Source: Roseburia sp. AM59-24XD
GTDB taxonomy: Bacteria > Bacillota > Clostridia > Lachnospirales > Lachnospiraceae
Length of the DNA: 64,000 nucleotides
Direction of reading: 5' to 3'
NCBI RefSeq assembly: GCF_003478445.1
Contig: NZ_QUET01000014.1
Coordinates: forward strand, 1-64,000
In this document: piece after piece, positions 8,657 through 20,006 of the stretch
Numbering within the stretch: the first letter of the stretch is position 1
Layout of the letters: each line of letters opens with the position of its first letter
The notes under the pieces: model-generated
The model's input: only the letters and a program-made list of their open reading frames with translations
The model's database searches: none
What the model was told of the DNA's origin: nothing
Position numbers and translations under genes: made by a program

Positions 8657-10971
8657 TTATTGGTCATATGATGCTGTTTCAATCATGGATCGCAGCATTT
8701 TTTTCGCTTTTCCATCGATTGGCAGATCCGCATCGATACCATCTATTTTATAACAAAAGGATAACAGCTTCCCCCTGTATACTGTGTAGTAAGTAAAACT
8801 GCGCCCAGTCGCATCAGAGCATCCTACTGCATAACATGCATGGCTGCCTGCCAGCACATGTTCCTTATGATTGATCGTTTCTCCCTGATCTTGCTGCTCC
8901 TTCACGATCTGCTCCGCAACTGCGTTATTCATCCCGGTTGACAATGTGCCTAACCAGCTTTTGTCCTGAGTAAGTACAGTTACCGTATAAGAATCCTGAC
9001 CATAGGAAGTTTGATCCTGATAAACCCCTTTCAGTCCTCCCTCCTCTTCCTTTATCTCACAGGCTGCCGGCATATTCACGGCAACACCGGCTGATCCAAC
9101 TAAAGTCTGATCCTCTGCCAGTGCATAAATATCTTCCACATACCTGCCGGTTTGAGATTGCAGTATTTAATGCCCTCCGTATTCATTTGCACAGACTTCA
9201 TGACCGCATCAAGGATTTCTCTGTCCTCTTTGGTGATCTTTGCGCCTCGTACCAGCAGTCTGTAGTAAATTCTGGCACCATCCTGAACCGTCGAATAGAT
9301 AGCAACTTCACCACTCTTCCCCTCATCATCTTTCCTGACATCGTGTTGTATGTAATAATATCGTCTCCCATTAATGTCATAAATCGCTGATTCCGTCAGA
9401 ATTTTATCAAAGTCTTCTCCCTCCGACAGATAGGATCGTTTCAACTTTGCCAGATACGCCTGTGCATACTTATCTGACGCACCATCCGGAGCAATCCCCT
9501 GCTCCTTCGCATCCTTTTCATTGGCATATCCCAGACCACAGTAAAGTCCATATTTAGTGACTGCCGCATAATCAAAATCCATTGTATAAGATATTTCCTT
9601 ATAGACATCTCCCTTTTCATATACCGCCACAGCCTGATCTTCGTCCGTGGTCACCTTCCAGCCCTTCGGCATTTTTGCAGAAATCTGCAGTTTGTCCACG
9701 GTTGTATACTTCTTGGCGAGATTACGGGTATCCTGCGTCAGATAGCGTACCGCCAAAAAGCCTGCACACGCTAGAATCACAACAAAAAGCACAATCCCCG
9801 CAATCATAACCGGCTTCCTGCAAAGACCTGCTCTCTTTTCTCTGGTGGACACATCCTTTTCCTTCACCTCGCCGATATCCCCACCTACCGGTGGTGTCAG
9901 CCTGTCACTCTGTATCTTGGATGGACTCTCCGGCTCAGAGGATTCCCCATGAAATGCCACCATGGTTCCATTCGTAATATCACCGGATGCATTTCCAGAA
10001 CGACTTGTGGATTTGCCCGCCTGTGTATCGGTGGAAATGACAAATTCATCCCCCTCATACTGCGCTGTCTGCTGATACTCCTTGAGTGCTGCAAGCATAT
10101 CCCTCGCTGACTGGTAACGATCCTTTGCGTGATAAGCACAGGCTTTCAAAATGATCGCAGACAACTGCTCATCCGCCATTGCCGGTGCAGGCATCGGTGC
10201 ATTCCCCAGACGCTGTGCCATCGCTTTCTGCGAATCACTGGCATACATCTGCTCTTCTGCCGGAGGCTGAAATGGAAAACGTCCCTTATTTAACAAACGA
10301 TACAGCATGATTCCAAGCGAATATATGTCTACCGTATGGTCGTACTTTTCTGCCCGAAACACCTCCGGTGCCATATACATATTCGTTCCCTTCTGGGAAA
10401 GCGCAGACTGCGTTTTCTCTAACTGCTTGGATATTCCAAAATCTCCAAGCTTAAAGGAATGAAAACCATTGAAAAAGATATTATCAATCTTAATATCCCT
10501 GTGGATGATATGTTCCTGTTCACAGGCGGTCAGTGCCTGACACATATCCATTCCCAGCCTGAGAACCTGTTGTCTTGTCATGCCATGATCTTCCAGAAAT
10601 GTTCCCAGATCCTGCAAAAGCTCCATACGGATATAGATATCCCAGCCAATCTCTTTGTTTCTTGGAATAATCTGATAATCCTCAATCACTACAATATTGC
10701 TTGCTGACTTTAGCGATTCCATGATCTGTATTTCATTCAGAAGATTTTTCACCATATCCTCAAAGTAGGTGTGTATCGAATCAAAATCCATTCCGGAACG
10801 ATGCAGATCATTGATCTCAGAATTGTCCTTCGGAATATGCATTACCTTGACCGCGGAATATGACACATTTCCAAGATCCTCTCTTTTCACTTTATATACC
10901 TTGCCAAAGGCTCCCTCACCTATCTCATTAACGGTTGTCCAGTTTGGCCATATCTGATGAATTACATCCAT
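8657..10971 (-). CDS. Transmembrane Ser/Thr kinase 2 of the T7SS locus, broken by one frameshift
   Basis: This paralogue of kinase 1 has the same catalytic motifs (GEGAFGKVY, AVK, HRDIKIDN, DFGISK, APEVF), a linker with TMVAF near residue 336 and RLTPPVGG, one membrane helix and two extracellular domains. The reading frame is interrupted near 9150. The first part ends in an out-of-frame tail, and the second ectodomain continues in another frame from VEDIYALAED. Adding one A to the AAA run at 9153-9151 (minus strand) joins them as NLKTGRYVEDIYALA, matching kinase 1, and gives 771 residues. I treat the break as a likely sequencing error. The start at 10971 follows GGGAGG; a longer frame would begin within that site. 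The kinase domain is nearly identical to kinase 1 while the ectodomains have diverged. Confidence 0.85.
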
Positions 10972-10997
10972 TCTTATTCCTCCCATGCCAGTTGATT

Positions 10998-12859
10998 CTA
11001 ATTCACAAACAAATGATCTCTTTTCTTAAAATAAATATAATTAACTACTCCCATAGTTCCTGTGACCCCTATATTAACTGTGATGTTCACCGCATATTGT
11101 GTCAGTGAAACCGTAAAATTCGTATTGGAACGGATCACTATGTAATACATAATTGTATATAATACGATTGCAGCAGCATTTACCGCAAGCAAACCAATAT
11201 AATATTTCCATGCGTTCACTTTCCGCTTCGCCATCCATACCAGTACGAACACAGCCGCAATCACCGTAACAATATTGACAGCAGCACCGTAGTAATTGAT
11301 CAAGCGTAATGACGGTGCCATCTGATAAAGATTAGAAGCCACATTGCTGCCACCATATATATTTCCACTAATATACCGGTATGCCATATATACGCAGCGT
11401 AACATCGAATACGGCAGGGCGAGATAAGTCACAAACTGATACCATTTCATTGGCATATCAGGAACCACTGTCGATTTTTTTTCATCTTTCGTAAAAGTCT
11501 CTGAACCCTGATCATATTTCTTAGGATCAATCTTTAGCCGGTCACTCTCCTGCTGCCGCTCAGAATTTGTATTATCCTGAAAAGCATTTCCGGTATTACC
11601 AAATGCCGCATATGTTCTTTCATCCGAAAAGTCCTGTGGAATACTGCTTTCAGAATGCTCCTCTTCCGGAATATATGTTTCTGACATATCTGGTTCCGGA
11701 ATATCCGGTTCATCTACCACTGGTAAAACTCCTACAGTATGCCCTTCTCCAAATGCCGCATACGTCCCTTCATCTTCGAAATTCATAAATCTCATGGAGT
11801 CATCTTTCACTTCTGAAGACCGGCTGTCATCTGCCCTGCCCTCTTCGTCCTCACCTTCCATCTCTTCTGTACGCAAAGATGAAAGCTCCTCCGGCTCTGG
11901 CTGTGGTCTTTGGGCAGCACTGCCCTTTGTTATAATCTCTGTAAGTTCTTCTGATTGCACATATGCCTCCAAAGCTTTCGCCAGTTCATCCGCTTTCTGA
12001 TATCTGTTTTCTTTGTCATACGCACATGCTCTGCATACAATCTCGGATAAACCGGTCGGAATATCAGGAATTGCCGGAATTGATTTTCCTGATATTCTCT
12101 GAAATGTCGCCTTCTGATCATCACTGTATTTAATTGGATTCGGCCATAACGGCATAAACGGAAATCTGCCTTATTCAACAGCCGATAAAGCAAAATCCCA
12201 AGCGAATAAATATCCACGCGTGCATCATACGGCTCTCCCCGGAATATCTCCGGTGCCATATACATATTCGTTCCTTTCTGCGACATGGCTGCACGGGTTT
12301 TCCCTAACTGTTTCGCAATACCAAAATCTCCCAACTTAAAAGAGCCGAATCGATTTACGAATACATTGTCAATTTTCACATCACGGTGAACAATCCCTGC
12401 GATCTCGCAATTTTTCAGAGATTCACAAAGATCCATTCCCAGCTGTACAACCTCACAACCTGTCATCGGATGCCTGTCCAGATAGGTCTGCAGATCTTCC
12501 AGAAATTCCATCCGAATAAAAACTTCCCATTTCAAAGGTTCTCTCTGAACCACTTTGTAATCTTCAATTCCGACAATTCCATTCGCGGATTTCATTGATT
12601 CCATAATCTGAATTTCCGACATCAGATTGTGAATCATGTCTTCGTAAAATGCCTTGATAGAACTCTCGTCCATATCGGACTGCTGCAGATCACGAATTTC
12701 TCGCGGCTCCTTTGGAATCTCTATCACCTTGATCGCAGCATATGATATATTTCCATATACCTCCTTTTTCGCCTTATAAACAGAACCAAAGGTTCCCTCG
12801 CCAACCAGTTCCACGGTCTGCCATTCCGGCCACTGCTCTTGTATTTTATCCATCTCCAT
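10998..12859 (-). CDS. Ser/Thr kinase 3 of the T7SS locus with four C-terminal membrane helices, broken by one frameshift
   Basis: The kinase domain (about 1-300) has GEGTFG, AIK, HRDVKIDN, DFGIAK and APEIF, all consistent with activity, and clearly aligns with kinases 1 and 2. The frame breaks at 12169-12170, after YRLLNK. Restoring one G (GG to GGG) gives YRLLNKGRFPF as in the paralogues and a 620-residue protein. An acidic linker of about 130 residues carries the same seven-residue unit twice, TYAAFG preceded by E-G or E-R (Thr at about 366 and 416). The C-terminus has four predicted membrane helices instead of a single helix and ectodomain. The gene follows the RHS effector by 38 bases, exactly where an immunity gene would be expected, and no separate immunity gene is present. 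Confidence 0.85.
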
Positions 12860-12897
12860 TAATCCTTTCTATAATATTGGACTCATTAAAATATTCT

Positions 12898-15800
12898 TTA
12901 TCCCGCTGCACTGCACGAGATACTCTGTCTGTTTCCTGCCATTACTTTCTTGGCGGTTACTGTTGTTTTCTCCGTCTTTTTGCGCGAGAAAAGTGACTCA
13001 ATGTATTTCCATATCTTCTGACTGTTTTTCTCCCTAACTGCCTCGGTGCCTTTATCAATAAATTTTTCTGTCATCCCAATAATTCCATACGTTGCAAGAC
13101 CTTTTGCAAAAGTCTTCAATGCCATATTATGCACTATTCCTTCCTGGGATTTGGTTACCAACATTCTAAAGACTGCATTCCAATTTCCTCTTCCCTTCGT
13201 CACCGTTGGAATTTTAATATATTTTCCTACTTTACCCAATACAAATCCGTCAATGGCACCTTTAACTCCACTATTCAATGTGTCTCCAAAAAGCTTCCCC
13301 ATTGTATATCCGCTTTTTTTCGTGTATCCTTTTTCACTAAACAACTTACTTAAACCATTCGTTACAAATGTTTCTGTTGCTCCTCCTGCAGCTCCCGCAA
13401 CCGCTCCTCCCGCAATTGCTCCCTGCGGTGTTGCGATTAATGCTCCTTGCACAAATCCACCCGCAACTTTACCAACATGCTTTTCCCACGGGCTTAAGGT
13501 TAGTTTGCCATTTTTGTAAGAAGTAACCACATCTCCAATCAATAATGATCCTTCATTAATTACGGCACCAACAATTCCTGTTGCAATCGGAACCGGAATT
13601 TCTCCTGTCGGATCTGTATAATTTTCTGCATCATTTCGACAATACAGATATGAATTAACAGACAATGAAGTTACCATTGTTCCCGGTATAACATCTCTAC
13701 TCAAAAAAACGTCCTGCTTTAGCAGAATATTCTCGGATACCAACATGCTCTAATCCGGTCAACCGATCTTTCCGATAACCACAAAATCCAAATTGAACTC
13801 CCTGCTGCCCCTGTCTCAGAGTGTTACCAAATGTATCGTAAAGACCTCCCTCATAACAATGATCCCTATCAAACTCAAATAACGGAGACATTTTTTCATC
13901 ATGCATGATAAATATAGATTTGTCTGTCTTTTGCGCAACAAGCATATTGTCCCAAATATAATTATGACTGCACCCACTCTCAACTGCTGTAAGTGCATTG
14001 TTATAATTCTTGGTATAATCATATTGAAACTGCTGACTGCTCTCCCTTCCATCCACAAATCTGGTATGTTCAGAAACCCTATAGCCAAACGAATTGCATA
14101 TATAGTCACTACTTCCCTGCTCCGTTATCGCCTGTCGCAGTAATCCCGCTGCATCATAAGAGAACCGGGTATGTTCTTTTCCATTTATAAATTCTCCAAG
14201 CATATTTCCCGCTGCATCATACCGAAAATCATGCTTTCCATCAGAATCCTCCATGTATATCAACTGATCCAGATTATTATAATGATACTGTGCTGTTCCA
14301 AATGAATTTACAGAACATGTTCTGTTTCCAAACGCATCATACTCGTAATGCTCCACTCTCTTTTCGTTGCACAACACATCAGTAATACTTCCTCTGGCAT
14401 CATAACAATACTGATACAGATTACTCTGATTTTCTGGTAAACCGGTTTTTTCCAATTGCTTGATCCGTCCCAATGCATCATATGTATAGCGCAATCCTGT
14501 TACAATATTGTCATCTTTTTTATGCTGCAGCTGTTCCAAAACACCAAGTGCATTATAAGAGTATTCGGTCTTATAATGATGCGGGTATAATTTTTCCCGT
14601 AATCTGCCATTTGTATCATATCCATATCGGATCGCTTCATCGCCCATTTGTAACTTTGATAAATTTCCCGCCATATCATAAGAATATCGAATTTCACTTC
14701 CGTCCGGATATGTCAGGCCTGTACATGCCCCTCTTTCATTCCATCTGTATTGAACCTTATCTCCGTTCGGATATTCAACAGATTCCGGCTTTCCATTTCT
14801 ATTTCTATGGATAAAGGTCTGCCCTGTCCAATCCTCCAGTTTAATCAGTTGATCTAACGCATCGTATTCCATCATACTGTTCTTCCGTCAGAATATATGC
14901 GTTTTTTATCTATCCGTTTGGATAATATTCAAATACAGTTTTGTTATTATTCTCATCAACTTTCTCAATCAGTCTTCCACATTTATCGTATTGATATGTT
15001 TCTTTTTGCCCTGCTGGATCAATTGAAGAAATCAGATTTCCCATCAGATCCCACTGATATCTTGATACCCTTGTTATATGTTCATTTTTCTGATTAAATT
15101 CATTAAGTCTGTCAATATCAATACGATTTTCCTGCATCATGCAAACCAGATTTCCCATGCAGTCATAATTATATTGTGTGGCAAATCCCAACTCATCTGT
15201 ACTGTGTATTAATTTTCCATTTGCAGAATATTTAAAATGCTTTTTTTCTCCTTCTGCATTTGTAACGGTAATAACATTTCCCAATGCATCATACACATAT
15301 TTTTCTAAAAGCACACCATTTTTCTGGATTTGTACAATATTTCCTACTGCATCATACTCCAGTCCATATTTCACTTCATCCTGAGTTATAACAGAAACAA
15401 GTTTTTCATTGGGATCATATTCATAGGAATTACTTTCTCCATTGATATGTGTTTCCTTCTTTAATAATCCTCCCGGATAATATTCTCTTTTCTCCAGCCA
15501 TCCTGTCTTATCGCTGATTTCTGAAATCAAATTTAATGCATTATATTTATAAAAGTTTTCATACCCTGTACGATCTTTTTTATAAATACAATTTCCCATT
15601 TTGTCATATTGCAGAACACATTCTGTCCCATCAGAATATCTCACCAGACTGACATATCCCCGCTCATCATATTCTGCTTCAACCACATTTCCCATAGAAT
15701 CAATGGTTTTCACCGGACGATTAAGAGCATCATATGCTAATTCATAAACGCCTTTTTCTGCATCTATTCTTTTAATAAGATTTCCGCAAGGATCATAAAA

Positions 15801-17783
15801 TGCCTTTTGGATTCCTCCATTTGCATCTTGAATTTCTATCAGGTTCTGATACTGATCATAGGAAAATCTGGATTCACCACCATTTGCATCTGTTCTTTTT
15901 GTAACATTCCACATATGATCATATTCCCATGTAGTCTCATTTCCCTCTGCATCAATATATTTGCAGGGTTTATTCATTGTATTATATTGAATCTCCAGAA
16001 CATTTCCCTGTTCATCAATATTTTTGACCATATTTCCACAGGAATCATAAAAATACTGCACACTATTGCCATCCGGTTTTTCAACTTTTATAATTTCATC
16101 CGCTGAATTATAATAATATTTCGTTTCATATCCCTTAGGATCAATAGAAGCTGTAATACGATTCAGTTTATCATAAAAATACTCCGTTTCTCCTCCCATA
16201 AAATTAGTGATAGAAGTCATACGACCAAGTTCATCGTACTTCATAGATACCTTTGCACCATCCGGATATACAATCCCTGTCATATGATCCTTTTCATCAT
16301 AATTAAAACAGCACTTCCCCTGATTGGCATCAACAGATTCTTTTTGTCGATTTCTTTCATCATATATAACAGAACAAAGAACGTCACCATTTACAATATA
16401 CTTTTCTATCTGTCCCATCTGATTATATTGGAACGCCATATTGTATCCCAATGCATTTTCAAATTTTGTCAACTTACCATTTTCATTGTAGGTATACAAT
16501 GATTTATGACCATTTCTGTCTGTAAAAGATGTTCTTTGGTTTTGATCATTATAAGTAAAAACTTCTTCTCCATTTTCATATACATTTCTTACATTTCTGT
16601 ATAATTCGTCATGATAATATCGAACCGTATTTCCATTCTGCTCTTTATAAACCACACAATTTTCTTTCTGATCATAAACATATGATATTGTACCGCCATC
16701 AGGGAATTCCTGCTGAATTGTTCGTCCTGTTCCATCATAAATATTTTTAACTTCGGAAATTCCTTTACTATTAATCACCTCACATAATTTACCGGAAAAA
16801 TCATATTCAAATTTCCACTTTCTACCACCATTCATTCTAATTTCTGATAACATAGAATGATCATACTGCAATTCCAGCAATCGTTCATTCTGATCTTCTA
16901 TACGAATGATTTTATTGTCTTCATTATATGTAAATGCATAACAATTCCCCATATTATCACTAACATGATCGATCTGCTGCAGTGCATTATAGGAAACATT
17001 ATATCCTTCCCCTCCCAGATCCTTCTGTGAAATCAACTTTCCTGTTGTATCAAACAGCCAGATGTAATTATCTTCATCAACAAGTTTATAATAATCTCCA
17101 TCCTTTTTGATATATGCAAAAGTTCCATCACAAGCAACAAATTTTCCATTTCCATCATTAACAAATTGGTACAGAGATGAATCCGTCTTTTTAACCTGAA
17201 TGATATCATTTTCTTTAATAAGACATACCTGGAAATTCAACATCCATCCGGTTCCTACTGATGTTTCTTCATCGTCATTACTGTTATAAAAAAGATGAAC
17301 TGACATCGGGACTGCACCATCTAAGACGAGACATTCTTTATCATATATAAAATTACCGTTACACAAATTAACCGGATCGACGCTATAATTACTTGCAGCA
17401 TCCAATCCTTTAACCTTTCCCATCTTACGAAACTCTTTCGAAATATTATTGATCTGATCATCAATATCATTAAGAATTTCTTTGCTATCCGCCTCTCCTA
17501 GCATCAGTTTTGCCAATGCTTTATCAACGTTTTCATAGCTATCCGCTGATATTTTTGCCGCACGGGAACCAGTTTCTAACATCCCTGTAATATTTTCAAA
17601 AGATTTTGTTACACTACTGATTTTTCCGGCAAAATTATTTGCTAATAAACTACTCCAATTACTGTTGATCGTATTCATTTCATTGTTTATAGACTGAAAC
17701 AGAGATGTATACTGTTCCTTCAAAGCGGTCATTTTATTTGCCTGAGTCCTTAATTCTTCTGCTGATAATTTAATATCTGCCAT
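12898..17783 (-). CDS. WXG-headed RHS/YD-repeat effector (putative T7SS polymorphic toxin), interrupted by three indels
   Basis: The first 95 residues are a WXG100-like helical hairpin with a central W (NSNWSS), the usual export signal of type VII substrates. Residues about 150-1340 are RHS/YD repeats (recurring patterns such as YDALNRP, YDERGY, YNYDCMGNL) that build a sealed cocoon. The core ends with the RHS signature YCRNDAENYTDPTGE. A roughly 250-residue C-terminal domain follows: Gly/Ala-rich and hydrophobic at first, then GRGNWNAVFRMLVTK, with a basic tail. I do not recognise its activity. Frame breaks lie near 14912, near 14875 and in a seven-base A run at 13703-13709. Adding one base at each of the first two and removing one from the run gives a single 1628-residue protein. 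These may be sequencing errors, but genuine decay is also possible for such a gene. Confidence 0.85.
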
Positions 17784-17853
17784 TTCTTCACCTCATCTAT
17801 TTAATCTTTATCATCGATCACTCAAACTTTCTGTTTTTACATTTATGGAGTTC

Positions 17854-18330
17854 TTACTTTCCCGTTCCTTTGAGATTGATGTCTGAATACTTAACAACGG
17901 AAATTCCTTTTTTAGCAAGTTTATATACGTTAGGTCTTGTTGCCAGTTGAGAACTAACCCCTCCTATAATCTCAATCACTTTTTCTGTTCCCTTCGACAG
18001 AGCGAGTACATTTGGAGTAACAGACAAAACCGTTCTTATCACATCATCAACAGATGCAAAAATTGTCGATAAGTTCTTCTCTGTATCCTGAAAGTCCTGT
18101 GCAGCCTTTTGAACCGCATTTAAAAATACATCTGAATTTTCTTTTAAAATACGAATCTTATTTTTATTTTGTACGGTATATTCGTTGAGTTGCTTTCGCT
18201 CCTTACAGTTCCAATCATTATGCGCCGATATTTGATTCAGTAATTGCATTGCACTGTCAATATCCGCATTTACTCTCTGAGCATTTTGTGCAACACTTTT
18301 TAAGTTTTCCGGATCAATACTTAAAAACAT
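17854..18330 (-). CDS. Helical T7SS-locus protein with a Trp hairpin turn
   Basis: This 158-residue protein is largely alpha-helical. Its N-terminal half looks like a WXG100 hairpin in which the turn is DWNC rather than W-x-G (about residues 38-41). A less polar C-terminal segment (about 100-130) follows. It lies directly upstream of the RHS effector and downstream of a WXG100 gene, so it may be a dedicated chaperone or co-secreted partner of the effector, as small Esx-like proteins often are for LXG/RHS toxins. No enzymatic motif is visible. Confidence 0.65.
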   Translation of the reverse strand: MFLSIDPENLKSVAQNAQRVNADIDSAMQLLNQISAHNDWNCKERKQLNEYTVQNKNKIRILKENSDVFLNAVQKAAQDFQDTEKNLSTIFASVDDVIRTVLSVTPNVLALSKGTEKVIEIIGGVSSQLATRPNVYKLAKKGISVVKYSDINLKGTGK

Positions 18331-18352
18331 ACTCTTCGGTCCTTTCTGATTT

Positions 18353-18643
18353 TTATCGATTAATGTTTCCTGCTGCGTTCTGGTCTAAGTTCTGAAAAGT
18401 GTTTGATACGTTCGTTGTATATGAATAAAATTCATTTAAAACGGATTCCATTTTCTTGGCCTGTGTAAGATACTTATTCAGCATATTTACATAGGAAACA
18501 CTTGCCTCCCCTTCCCATTTATCATTGATCTCCTTGATCAAATTTTCCAAATTTTTATTTAATGTCTGTAATTCCTGTTTTTTTGCAGCAATGGTATCTG
18601 CATTTTTCTTTAGTCCATCAATATTAATATCAATTTTTGACAT
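18353..18643 (-). CDS. WXG100 family protein (EsxA-like)
   Basis: This 96-residue protein is a helix-turn-helix hairpin with KWEGEA at the turn (W at about residue 43), the standard WXG100 signature. It has no signal peptide. Such proteins are exported as dimers by EssC or pair with a toxin as a targeting factor. It is encoded two genes upstream of the RHS effector and separated by 22 bases from the next gene, consistent with one transcript. Confidence 0.85.
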   Translation of the reverse strand: MSKIDINIDGLKKNADTIAAKKQELQTLNKNLENLIKEINDKWEGEASVSYVNMLNKYLTQAKKMESVLNEFYSYTTNVSNTFQNLDQNAAGNINR

Positions 18644-18656
18644 ATATATCCTCCAA

Positions 18657-18968
18657 TTATCTGTGTGCCTCTATTGCCGCCTTAACTTCCCGATCCAATC
18701 GCTTATATTTTTGTACTGTCTGATTAATCGCATTACAGGTCTGATTTAGATTCGATATCATTGCATCCAGCTGTCGTTTCTGCTCCTGGGCGCGTGATTG
18801 TATTGCATTTCCGGTATGACCTTTTATTTCTGAGGACACTGACAAAAGCTGGTTCATCGAATTGCTTGCATCATTAAGCTTCTCTATTGCTGATTTTATC
18901 TTTCGAATATCTCTGGCTGCTGCAGCATCATCAATTGTAATCCTGCCGTTATAATCATGATATGCCAT
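18657..18968 (-). CDS. Helical Esx-like protein without a clear WXG motif
   Basis: This 103-residue, almost wholly alpha-helical protein (charged heptad-like pattern across about 15-100) has a size and context like WXG100/DUF5344-type T7SS partners but lacks a W-x-G turn. I took the ATG at 18968 (MAYHDYNG); a longer frame starts at 18989 inside the upstream gene. It overlaps closely with its neighbours (gaps of 4 and 13 bases). A heterodimer partner for the downstream WXG100 protein is plausible but unproven. Confidence 0.6.
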   Translation of the reverse strand: MAYHDYNGRITIDDAAAARDIRKIKSAIEKLNDASNSMNQLLSVSSEIKGHTGNAIQSRAQEQKRQLDAMISNLNQTCNAINQTVQKYKRLDREVKAAIEAHR

Positions 18969-18972
18969 TTCA

Positions 18973-19608
18973 TCATGCCCCCTTTTCAACCAGAACTGAT
19001 TGTATCGTCTGGATTATATCCTGATCATTTATCCTTTTAATCTCTTCATTTTCATCTTCCATAAAAACGCTGTTCTCAATGCGAAAGAGTATTCTCACAT
19101 CACTCTCTCCACCGATCACAGTATTTTTCAAAATATAAATTTCACTTACCTTCTGTTCGTCAAATTCTATATTTTCATCCGTCTCATCTTTGAGAAATCC
19201 AAAAATATCTTTTCCATACTCTACGACATCATTCCCCTGCATTTTCTTTAACACAAGCTGATTTTCATCTAATTCCACCAGTGTTGTTTTGTCTTGATCC
19301 GTATGGAGTTTAACAATTTTTCTACTATCCTCCTGTACACCACAAATATCGATTTCCGCCTCGAAGTCACCAAAGAATACAGGGCTTAACAATTCTTCTA
19401 TAGATACGGACACCGTAATTTCTCCGCTAAAGTCCTCCTCGATCAATCCCTTCCCGGCAAGACCATCTACTGCATTGCTCTCGTACATTCGATAATTTTT
19501 CTGTATATCACCCATAGCAGATATATAATCATAATCAATATATTTTGCCTGCATTAGTCCCCCAAGATAATATAATTCTTCTGCTGTCAACTTGATTGCA
19601 TTTTCCAT
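18973..19608 (-). CDS. T7SS accessory protein, EspG/DUF5081-like pattern
   Basis: This acidic 211-residue protein has no signal peptide. Its N-terminus runs LTAEELYYLGGLMQAKYIDY, followed by a helix and KGLIEEDFSGE. This arrangement recalls the EspG-like chaperones and DUF5081 proteins of type VII loci, a resemblance I cite from memory and cannot check here. The rest is predicted beta-rich. The 263-residue protein at 20883-21674 has a similar N-terminal pattern (IIILAGIMGYSSLPG, then ALEERGVL), so the two may be distant paralogues. A role as cytoplasmic chaperone for one of the Esx proteins or the RHS effector fits the position but is inference. Confidence 0.5.
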   Translation of the reverse strand: MENAIKLTAEELYYLGGLMQAKYIDYDYISAMGDIQKNYRMYESNAVDGLAGKGLIEEDFSGEITVSVSIEELLSPVFFGDFEAEIDICGVQEDSRKIVKLHTDQDKTTLVELDENQLVLKKMQGNDVVEYGKDIFGFLKDETDENIEFDEQKVSEIYILKNTVIGGESDVRILFRIENSVFMEDENEEIKRINDQDIIQTIQSVLVEKGA

Positions 19609-19626
19609 TGCACCCTCCTGTTTATA

Positions 19627-19914
19627 CTAAACGTTAATTAATTTTAATCGAATGCTTTCTTCATTTTCTGCACAAATATCTGCACTTTTTTCCAAAACCT
19701 CTATATATCGTTCAAAAAACTCCAGCAACATGATATACCGATATCGTACATAAATTATTTTCGCTTCATATATCTGTTCGGCTTCTCCCTGCCAGCTTCC
19801 ATGGATTCCCATAACTAAATTCTCCAGGTTCTGCAGGTTATCCCGCATTACACTGACCACCTGCCGCATTTCATCACAATAATGTTCCATACTTACAACA
19901 TCAAATTCGTACAT
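19627..19914 (-). CDS. WXG100-like protein with SWQGEA turn
   Basis: This 95-residue helical hairpin carries SWQGEA at the turn (W at about residue 41). The second helix is unusually aromatic (YVRYRYIMLLEFFERYIEV), which departs from typical WXG100 proteins and may specify a particular partner. It is encoded between the accessory protein at 18973-19608 and the canonical WXG100 gene at 20007-20306. Confidence 0.75.
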   Translation of the reverse strand: MYEFDVVSMEHYCDEMRQVVSVMRDNLQNLENLVMGIHGSWQGEAEQIYEAKIIYVRYRYIMLLEFFERYIEVLEKSADICAENEESIRLKLINV

Positions 19915-20006
19915 GCAGTGCCTCCTTTAATTGATATCTGTATCTAACTGCTGCCATTGTTGACAACAGCTAAATACAGACTAACATTACACCAGACCTC
20001 TTCCGT

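Noticed and set aside
8657..9139. An independent small ectodomain gene downstream of kinase 2
   Set aside because: It aligns with the second ectodomain of kinase 1, and one base in an A run reconnects it to kinase 2.
14910..17783. Many short spaced repeats that look array-like at DNA level
   Set aside because: They are codon-level echoes of protein YD repeats, with diverged spacers and no constant-length palindromic unit, so they are not a CRISPR array.
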